DNA of 10,428 nucleotides from CAYNUJ01 sp964621225 (GTDB lineage Bacteria; Bacteroidota; Ignavibacteria; Ignavibacteriales; Melioribacteraceae). The stretch lies in assembly GCA_964621225.1 (NCBI GenBank), contig CAZULK010000094.1, forward strand, positions 1 to 10,428, in the 5' to 3' direction. Numbering within the stretch: position 1 is the first letter of the stretch; every line of letters starts with the position of its first letter. A model generated the notes under the pieces. That model made no database searches. It worked only from the letters and a program-made list of their open reading frames with translations, and was not told the DNA's origin. Shown one piece after another: positions 1 to 5,801 of the stretch. Position numbers and translations under genes: made by a program.

Positions 1-1058
1 CAGAAAACAAAAGCAGTTTTAATGTGATTAATAAAAGCTTAATTTTACCTGTGGATTCAATAACCAGCGTTAACCGGGATTTGGTAATAAAGAATATTAT
101 AATCAAGGATACATTAGATAATATTGTTCCAAGTCAAATTGTTCTATCCGGTAAAAAATTAGGATTATTGTTCCAAGCGGATTTCGAGCCGAATCAGGTA
201 AGAACATTCAAATTATATCCAAATAATTCAGAGTTTACTGTTATTCCCAATAAAGTTTATGGGCGATTTGTTCCAGAGCGGAAAGATGATTTTGCATGGG
301 AAAATGATAAAATAGCCTTTCGTATGTACGGCCCCGCATTGCAAGCCGAAGGCGAGATCAGTAGTGGAATTGATGTATGGGTGAAAAGTACAGATAAAAT
401 GATTATCGATAAATGGTATTCAAAAGGATATAATTATCATAAAGATCATGGTGAAGGATTGGATTGTTACAAAGTTGGTCCTAGCCGCGGATGCGGAGGA
501 TTGGCTGTTTGGAGAAATAACAAGATGTGGACTTCGAAGAATTTTACGAAATATAGAGTGCTTGAAAACGGTCCTGTTAGAGTAAAGTTTTCTCTCTTCT
601 ATTCTCCTTGGAAAGCGTCGGATTTAACTGTGAGTGAGATAAAAACAATTTCCCTGGAAGGCGGGAATAATTTCAACAAAATCAGTTCGTTGTTGGATTG
701 GGAAGAAGACATTTCGGAAATTGAAGTTGTATTAGGTATTGTAAAAAGAAACGGTGGCAAAATTAAAAGCAATGAAATGATGCAATGGATTGCATATTGG
801 GAGCCGGAGAATAAGCCCAATGGAAATATTGGGTGTGCTATCATTCTACCAAAAGAATTACCTTTCGAAATAATTCAAACTAAAGATCATTATTTAATTA
901 AAACAAAAATTAAAAAGCACCAATCTCTTGTTTATTATGCCGGAGCAGGATGGTCTAAAAGCGGTCAGTTCAAATCCGGTGAAGATTGGTTTAATCACGT
1001 AAATAAGTTTGCAGAAAGTTTAATTAGTGAAATATCATTGAAAATTGCAAAGGAGTAA
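1..1058 (+). CDS. DUF4861 family protein, 5'-truncated by window edge
   Basis: A protein of unknown biochemical function that I recognise as DUF4861, a family often found in polysaccharide-utilisation loci with pectin and uronate genes. The recognisable stretch has RKDDFAWENDKIAFRMYGPA at about residues 86-105 (counted from the GTG at 24), followed by DHGEGLDCYKVGPSRGCGG at 141-159. These are acidic and Gly/Cys-rich blocks that I associate with the family. The GTG at 24 has no ribosome site, and the frame stays open upstream to base 3, so the true start, and probably a signal peptide, lies outside the window. The remaining part is about 350 residues and ends with TAA at 1056-1058. The stop is only 2 bases before kduI, whose ribosome site AAGGAG (1050-1055) lies in this gene's last codons, so the two are probably co-transcribed. 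A role in processing or binding uronate-containing saccharides is inferred from context only. Confidence 0.8.
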   Translation, partial: ENKSSFNVINKSLILPVDSITSVNRDLVIKNIIIKDTLDNIVPSQIVLSGKKLGLLFQADFEPNQVRTFKLYPNNSEFTVIPNKVYGRFVPERKDDFAWENDKIAFRMYGPALQAEGEISSGIDVWVKSTDKMIIDKWYSKGYNYHKDHGEGLDCYKVGPSRGCGGLAVWRNNKMWTSKNFTKYRVLENGPVRVKFSLFYSPWKASDLTVSEIKTISLEGGNNFNKISSLLDWEEDISEIEVVLGIVKRNGGKIKSNEMMQWIAYWEPENKPNGNIGCAIILPKELPFEIIQTKDHYLIKTKIKKHQSLVYYAGAGWSKSGQFKSGEDWFNHVNKFAESLISEISLKIAKE

Positions 1059-1060
1059 AA

Positions 1061-1894
1061 ATGGATAAGAGATATTTACCCGGACCAAATGAATACAAAA
1101 GGATGACTAGTGAGGAATTAAGGTCTGCCTTCCTAGTTGACAAATTATTTAGTGATGGAGAATTATATACTCTGTATTGCGACGCAGACAGAGCAATAGT
1201 CGGTTCGGCAGTTCCCACAGAAAAACCACTGGAATTGAAGGGTAGTAAAAGCGATATGGCAACGGAAGTATTTAATGAAAGGAGGGAAACCGGAATCATA
1301 AACATTGGGGAAGCCGGAATAGTTACCGTTGACGGGAAAAATTATGAACTCGGTTTTAAGGATGCTTTGTATATAGGAAGAGGAACAAAAGAAATTAAAT
1401 TTGAATCAGTTAATCCATCATCACCTGCAAAATTTTATATTCAAAGTTATCCTGCACATACTGAATTCCCAACTACAAAAATCGAATTTTCATCATGTGA
1501 AACGATAACTTTGGGTAGCGAAGAGGAGGCGAATCTGAGATCTTTAACGAAAATGATTTTTCCAGGTAAGCTACCGACATGTCAGTTGGTGATGGGGATA
1601 ACCGAATTACATTCAGGCAATGTATGGAATACAATGCCTGCGCATACTCATCCCAGAAGAACGGAAATCTATTTGTATTTTAATATGAAGGCGGAAACAA
1701 AGATGTTTCATCTCATGGGAGAACCATCCGAAACAAGGCATTTAGTTGTATCTAACGAGGAAGCTGTTATAAGTCCAAGTTGGTCTTTACACAGCGGAGC
1801 AGCTACGAGAAATTATTCATTCATCTGGGGAATGGGGGGAGAAAACCAGGATTTTGATGATATGGATTGGATTGAAATGAACCAACTTAAATAA
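1061..1894 (+). CDS. kduI: 5-dehydro-4-deoxy-D-glucuronate isomerase (KduI)
   Basis: Cytoplasmic metal-dependent isomerase that converts 5-keto-4-deoxyuronate, the breakdown product of unsaturated uronic acids, to 2,5-diketo-3-deoxygluconate. The protein has 277 residues, against 278 in E. coli KduI, so it is full length. The cupin metal site is visible: NTMPAHTHPRRTEIYLYF (190-207) supplies His195, His197 and Glu202, and WSLHSG (241-246) supplies His244. The E. coli zinc ligands, as I recall them, are His196, His198, Glu203 and His245, a constant offset of one. Other family landmarks are NIGEAGIVTVDG (81-92) and the C-terminal FIWGMGGENQDFDDMD (254-269). The ATG at 1061 follows AAGGAG with 5 bases of spacing. 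The gene sits between the DUF4861 gene and kduD, 11 bases upstream of the latter, and its partner enzyme there supports the assignment. Confidence 0.97.
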   Translation: MDKRYLPGPNEYKRMTSEELRSAFLVDKLFSDGELYTLYCDADRAIVGSAVPTEKPLELKGSKSDMATEVFNERRETGIINIGEAGIVTVDGKNYELGFKDALYIGRGTKEIKFESVNPSSPAKFYIQSYPAHTEFPTTKIEFSSCETITLGSEEEANLRSLTKMIFPGKLPTCQLVMGITELHSGNVWNTMPAHTHPRRTEIYLYFNMKAETKMFHLMGEPSETRHLVVSNEEAVISPSWSLHSGAATRNYSFIWGMGGENQDFDDMDWIEMNQLK

Positions 1895-1905
1895 GGGGTA
1901 TAAAA

Positions 1906-2664
1906 ATGATTCTCGATAAATTTAATTTGAATGGCAAAACCGCATTGGTAACCGGTTGCAGCAAGGGAATTGGTAGGGCTGCAGCAATTGGGCTTGCGGA
2001 AGCAGGTGCTAACATTATTGGAGTTTCCCGTTCCGGAGAATTTGGAGATTTGAATCAAACTATTGAATCACTCGGAAAATCTTTTAAAGGGTTTCAATGC
2101 GATTTTTCAAAGAGGGAGGAGTTATACAAATTTATTAATTCATTAAGTGAAGAAAATAATATTGATATATTAGTTAATAATGCCGGAACTATATTAAGAG
2201 CTCCGGCAGAAAAGCACTCCGACGAATATTGGGATAAAGTAATTGAAGTTAATTTGAATTCACAATTCATCCTCACCCGTGAAATTGCGAAAAAAATGTT
2301 AGAGAAAGGAAGTGGTAAAATTGTATTCATAGCTTCTTTACTTTCTTACCAGGGTGGAATTACTGTCCCGGGTTATGCGGCAAGTAAAGGTGGTATCAAA
2401 ACTTTAATAATGGCTTTATCCAATGAGTGGGCTGCTAAAGGAATAAATGTGAACGGTATTGCCCCCGGTTACATTGAAACAGACAATACAAAAGCGCTGA
2501 GAGAAAATAGTGAAAGAAATAAGGCAATTTTGGAAAGAATTCCCGCTGGAAGATGGGGTAAACCTGAAGATTTGGTTGGGGCAATTGTGTTTCTTTCCTC
2601 AAATGCATCCGATTATATGAATGGTTCGATTATAACCGTGGACGGCGGTTGGATGGGAAGATAA
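1906..2664 (+). CDS. kduD: 2-dehydro-3-deoxy-D-gluconate 5-dehydrogenase (KduD), SDR family
   Basis: Classical short-chain dehydrogenase/reductase of 252 residues (E. coli KduD is 253). KduD reduces 2,5-diketo-3-deoxygluconate, the KduI product, to 2-keto-3-deoxygluconate with NAD(P)H in the cytoplasm. The nucleotide-binding glycine motif TGCSKGIG is at 16-23 and NNAG at 91-94. The catalytic set is Asn116, Ser144, Tyr157 and Lys161 (YAASK). The C-terminal VDGGW is at 245-249. The SDR fold alone does not fix the substrate. The KduD call rests on the length, the start LDKFNLNGKTALVTG, and the position directly behind kduI. The start has AAGGGG at 1893-1898, overlapping the kduI stop, with 7 bases of spacing. 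It appears to be the last gene of its transcription unit, since a 227-base gap with a new promoter follows. Confidence 0.93.
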   Translation: MILDKFNLNGKTALVTGCSKGIGRAAAIGLAEAGANIIGVSRSGEFGDLNQTIESLGKSFKGFQCDFSKREELYKFINSLSEENNIDILVNNAGTILRAPAEKHSDEYWDKVIEVNLNSQFILTREIAKKMLEKGSGKIVFIASLLSYQGGITVPGYAASKGGIKTLIMALSNEWAAKGINVNGIAPGYIETDNTKALRENSERNKAILERIPAGRWGKPEDLVGAIVFLSSNASDYMNGSIITVDGGWMGR

Positions 2665-2702
2665 AAGCATTTTGGGTTAGTTTTTATTCGCTCTTTTATC
2701 TT
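2658..2702 (+). terminator. possible weak hairpin terminator at the kduD 3' end
   Basis: A perfect 10-base stem, AAGATAAAAG (2658-2667) pairing with CTTTTATCTT (2693-2702), encloses a 25-base loop. The left arm includes the kduD stop codon (2662-2664). The stem is AT-rich, the loop is long, and only a short run of T follows, so this is a poor intrinsic terminator by E. coli standards. A second small hairpin, ATCTTT (2698-2703) with AAAGAT (2708-2713) and a 4-base loop, shares bases with the right arm, so the two cannot form together. Position after the last kdu gene is the main argument for it. Confidence 0.3.
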
Positions 2703-2742
2703 TATGAAAAGATTAATTATTTAAAAAAAGACTCATTTCCAG

Positions 2743-2771
2743 TTGACAAATAAAAAATGTTGACCTATATT
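2743..2771 (+). promoter_or_regulatory. candidate sigma-70-type promoter of the receptor operon
   Basis: TTGACA (2743-2748), then a 17-base spacer, then TATATT (2766-2771): a perfect -35 element at optimal spacing with a five-of-six -10 element. The predicted transcription start is near 2778, giving a 5' leader of about 114 bases before the receptor ATG at 2892. It lies in the only gap large enough for a promoter and faces the four-gene envelope operon. It does not resemble the TTTG/TAnnTTTG promoter described for Bacteroidia. A second TTGAC (2760-2764) lies inside the spacer, with no convincing -10 behind it. Confidence 0.65.
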
Positions 2772-2772
2772 A

Positions 2773-2789
2773 TGTATGTTGTCATACAA
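2773..2789. promoter_or_regulatory. candidate operator: overlapping palindromes around TTGTCATACAA
   Basis: TTGTCATACAA (2779-2789) is an inverted repeat, TTGT-CAT-ACAA. It fits the TNGTNNNACNA pattern known for many FadR-subfamily GntR regulators. A second inverted repeat, TGTATG-TTGT-CATACA (2773-2788), overlaps it. The site sits on the predicted transcription start, 2-18 bases downstream of the -10 element, where a bound protein would block transcription. GntR-type repressors commonly control uronate genes, which suits the kduI-kduD neighbourhood. No regulator gene is in the window, so the binding protein is unknown and the GntR link is inference. Confidence 0.5.
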
Positions 2790-2809
2790 GTTTGTGAATT
2801 TTCCGCTTC

Positions 2810-2846
2810 TTATATGACATCGATCTATTAAAAAGTTGTATGAATG
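2810..2846 (+). repeat. two imperfect copies of the operator half-site in the leader
   Basis: TTATATGACAT (2810-2820) and TTGTATGAATG (2836-2846) resemble TTGTATGACAA, the reverse complement of the palindrome at 2779-2789. The first differs at 2 of 11 positions and the second at 3 of 11. Their centres lie 31 and 57 bases from the palindrome centre, near three and five and a half helical turns. Neither copy is itself a good palindrome. They could be auxiliary operator sites, or chance matches in AT-rich DNA. Confidence 0.3.
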
Positions 2847-2891
2847 ATTGATTAAACAAATTTATAAGCTATCATTACCGGGAGGTTTGAA

Positions 2892-5783
2892 ATGCTTAAA
2901 CGCATTAAAATAACAACGGGAATAATACTACTTCTTCACTTCATTCCTTTCTTTTTATTTGCCGGACAAACGGGAAAAATTTCAGGAAAAGTTACTGATA
3001 AGAAAACAGGCGAGCCTCTCTTTGGGGCGAATGTTGTTCTAATTTCTCAATGGATTGACGGAAAAGAGCAGCCCTTAAATTTTACCATGGGAGCATCTAC
3101 CGATATGGAAGGTGATTATTATATATTAAATATACCTCCCGGAACCTATAGTGTTAAGGCTACTTTTATCGGATATCAATCCGAGATTCAAACCCAAATC
3201 AAAATTTACATCGATAAAACAACAATTGTAAATTTTCAACTTTCCGAAAAAACCGTAACTACGGAAGAAGTTCTTGTAGTTGCTCACAAACCACAAACCG
3301 TAGAAAAGGACTTAACAGCCACCAAACAAGTTTACAACACCAAGGAAGTTGAGTCTATTGCCGGGGTTGCAAGCATAAGTGATATATTGGCACTTCAAGC
3401 AGATGTTGTTGATGACCACTTTAGAGGCGGACGCGTAGGGGAATCGAGTTATTTAATAGGTGGTGGATCAATTAATAATCCTCTTACCAATAGAAGAGCT
3501 TTCAACCCGATAGTAACAAGTCTTGAACAAGTTGAAGTTTATACAAGTGGATTTTCAGCAGAATATGGAAATGCTCAGTCTGGTGTCGTTAATATGGCTC
3601 CCAAAGAAGGTGGTCAAGAGTGGGAATTCAGAATGGAAACAGCCGGTATACCACCAACTTATAAAACATTTCACGGAAGTCCATACTCTCCTGATAATTT
3701 ATATTTTTACAATGATTTGAAGAATACCGAGACCTGGTTAATGGAAAATCCCACTCAACCCGGAAGGGCGCTTTATGATGCCGGGTATGGATTCGGCGGA
3801 GTTTATCTCCCTCCCAGAAATGTTTGGCCTCCTAACCCGTTGACGAGAGAAGATTCCCTCTTTATTGCAAAACTCGGGCAAGCCTCCTGGATGCAATCAG
3901 TTCGTGATGTTGGTTTGGAATATGATAACTTTACCGATTATAGAGTGGATTTAACGGTTGGGGGGCCGATTACTAAAAATCTTAAGCTTTTCTTTGCAGG
4001 AAGACAAAGCGAATCCCAGCCTATTGTTCCGACTCCGGATAATGACATAGATCGTCAAATTATGACCAATTTCACTTATCAAAGGAATCCGGAAGATAAG
4101 TTCGGATTAAGGCTTATTTACAATTATGGCTTTGAGAATTATCTGGGAAGTAATTGGTTAAGATGGTATTTCGACAGAACTTTTAGTGTAACTAAAAGAC
4201 AAAATGAAGCTGTAAATATTGCTTTTTCTTGGAACCATATTATTAACCGCTCCACTTTCATGGATTTAAAACTCACTTATCTTTATTTGTATGACGAAGA
4301 CAAAATTGATTTGCTGAATGACGGTCAATATTTGGAAGAGTATTCCAACGCCACAAACTGGGTGGATTATACAGGTCCCAGCTTTCACCGTGTTGGTAGA
4401 CCCAACGATGACAGAGGTCATGAATCTTCAGATGTTTATAACCTGGATGCAAGTGTAACCTCGCAGTTAAATAAAGGAAACCTCGTTAAAGCCGGATTGC
4501 AGTTCAGCTATTATGATATGAGCGTCGATAGAGAAATCAATGTTACCAATGAAGGCTCTTACAGACATGTTATATTCAATAGATTTCCTTACGAAGGCGC
4601 ACTATATATTCAAGATAAAATGGAATATTTAGGATTTATTGCTAATCTTGGTTTAAGGCTGGATTTTTATAATCTTAATACAGATTATTATTCCGATATT
4701 TATTCTCCTCTCAGAAATCCCAATTATGATCCCAGCCTTCCTTATTTATTGAGAGGTCAATACTACGATAGAAATTTGGCGCTTACAGAAAGGACAAAAC
4801 TTTACACAAGATTGCAACCGAGACTCGGGTTCTCTTTCCCACTTACCGAGTATATGGTATTCCATCTTAACTATGGTACATTCACACAGCGACCGAATTT
4901 CAATTTAATATTCTATAACCAAGTAACCAAATTCAACGAAATTGAAATTCTCGGAAATCCAAGACTAAAACCTGAAAATACAAAGTCTTACGATATTGGT
5001 TTGGTAACAAACATTTCCGGATTCAAAGTTGATATGAGTGCGTATTATAAAGACGTGACGGATTTGGTACAGAGCGCATATTTTTATGATTCTCAACAAA
5101 CAGTTTATCAAACCTATATAAACCGGGATTATGCCGATATTAAAGGTTTCCATTTCAGCGTTGAAAAAAGCGCAGGTAATTTCAGAGGTTACGCGCGTTA
5201 TAATTTTGAATCGGCAACCGGAAAAAGCAGTAATGAATTGGATGCTCCGATTGCTTATTTTGAATCTCCACCTCCGGGGCAAAAAGCAGTTGAATTACCG
5301 GATCCCGAAGACGTTTACATGGATTACGACCGTACACATAAAATGATCTTCAATGTAAGATATTTAACTCCCAAGGAATTTGGATTTAGTGTGGGCGGAT
5401 TTTATCCATTGGCAGATATAAGTTTATCTACTACCCTTAGAATTCAAACCGGAAGACCTTATACTTATGATGCTTCGGGGCAAGGATTGAAATTTAACAA
5501 GCGTACGCCTACGGAACATGATTTGAAAATGAGAATGGAAAAAAGAATTAGATTCGATCATAGTACGTTAACATTCTATCTGGAAGGATTTAATCTTCTT
5601 AACGAATTTGTTTATAGATATTCGAGAACTTTTAATGATGAAAGAAATACTCCTAAGTGGGAACTCGATAGGGAAAACATCCTGGTTTACGACGAATATA
5701 AACCGTTCATAACTTCCCAAGAATTAAATATAATAGGAAATACTTCCAGACATTTTAGACTTGGTTTAATTTATAAATTCTAG
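2892..5783 (+). CDS. TonB-dependent outer-membrane receptor with carboxypeptidase-regulatory-like N-terminal domain
   Basis: A 963-residue gated outer-membrane transporter that imports a ligand into the periplasm using TonB-ExbB-ExbD energy. A signal peptide covers about residues 1-25 (KRIK, then a hydrophobic stretch to FLFAG). Next comes a carboxypeptidase-regulatory-like beta-sandwich (about 28-118: GKISGKVTDKKTGEPLFGANV, then IPPGTYSVKATFIGYQ). A TonB-box-like stretch, TTEEVLVVAH, is at 123-132. The plug (about 134-240) contains the conserved VEVYTSGFSAEYGNAQSGVV (214-233). A 22-strand-type barrel should fill the rest and ends in the aromatic residue of RLGLIYKF, as outer-membrane proteins usually do. 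The ATG follows GGAGG (2881-2885) with 6 bases of spacing. It is the first gene after the promoter at 2743, with the next gene 18 bases downstream. It resembles SusC-type receptors in having the extra N-terminal domain, but no SusD gene follows. The ligand cannot be read from the sequence; an oligo-uronide is inferred from the kdu genes. Confidence 0.93.
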   Translation: MLKRIKITTGIILLLHFIPFFLFAGQTGKISGKVTDKKTGEPLFGANVVLISQWIDGKEQPLNFTMGASTDMEGDYYILNIPPGTYSVKATFIGYQSEIQTQIKIYIDKTTIVNFQLSEKTVTTEEVLVVAHKPQTVEKDLTATKQVYNTKEVESIAGVASISDILALQADVVDDHFRGGRVGESSYLIGGGSINNPLTNRRAFNPIVTSLEQVEVYTSGFSAEYGNAQSGVVNMAPKEGGQEWEFRMETAGIPPTYKTFHGSPYSPDNLYFYNDLKNTETWLMENPTQPGRALYDAGYGFGGVYLPPRNVWPPNPLTREDSLFIAKLGQASWMQSVRDVGLEYDNFTDYRVDLTVGGPITKNLKLFFAGRQSESQPIVPTPDNDIDRQIMTNFTYQRNPEDKFGLRLIYNYGFENYLGSNWLRWYFDRTFSVTKRQNEAVNIAFSWNHIINRSTFMDLKLTYLYLYDEDKIDLLNDGQYLEEYSNATNWVDYTGPSFHRVGRPNDDRGHESSDVYNLDASVTSQLNKGNLVKAGLQFSYYDMSVDREINVTNEGSYRHVIFNRFPYEGALYIQDKMEYLGFIANLGLRLDFYNLNTDYYSDIYSPLRNPNYDPSLPYLLRGQYYDRNLALTERTKLYTRLQPRLGFSFPLTEYMVFHLNYGTFTQRPNFNLIFYNQVTKFNEIEILGNPRLKPENTKSYDIGLVTNISGFKVDMSAYYKDVTDLVQSAYFYDSQQTVYQTYINRDYADIKGFHFSVEKSAGNFRGYARYNFESATGKSSNELDAPIAYFESPPPGQKAVELPDPEDVYMDYDRTHKMIFNVRYLTPKEFGFSVGGFYPLADISLSTTLRIQTGRPYTYDASGQGLKFNKRTPTEHDLKMRMEKRIRFDHSTLTFYLEGFNLLNEFVYRYSRTFNDERNTPKWELDRENILVYDEYKPFITSQELNIIGNTSRHFRLGLIYKF

Positions 5784-5801
5784 TCAATTACGGAGTTTTA
5801 A

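Noticed and set aside
24..26. GTG as the start codon of the DUF4861 gene
   Set aside because: There is no ribosome site before it and the same frame is open to base 3. The N-terminal part of the family domain and an expected signal peptide would be missing. The gene most likely begins left of the window.
599..1305. Minus-strand open frames at 599-844 and 1024-1305
   Set aside because: They lie opposite well-supported DUF4861 and kduI coding sequence, have no convincing ribosome sites and resemble no family. They are shadow frames.
1813..2330. Minus-strand open frames at 1813-2058 and 2094-2330
   Set aside because: Antisense to kduI and kduD with all their catalytic residues intact; no independent support.
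2840..2855. Tiny upstream reading frames ATG-AAT-GAT-TGA and ATG-ATT-GAT-TAA in the receptor leader
   Set aside because: They are three codons each with no Shine-Dalgarno sequence, and are expected by chance in this AT-rich stretch.
2665..2891. Riboswitch, tRNA or small RNA gene in the intergenic gap
   Set aside because: No cloverleaf, no conserved riboswitch core that I recognise, and no GC-rich structured block. The promoter, palindrome and AT-rich leader account for what can be seen.
3523..5346. Short alternative frames inside the receptor gene (3523-3720, 5131-5346 on plus; 4965-5282 on minus)
   Set aside because: The receptor frame is continuous with recognisable domains throughout, and the short frames encode no recognisable protein.
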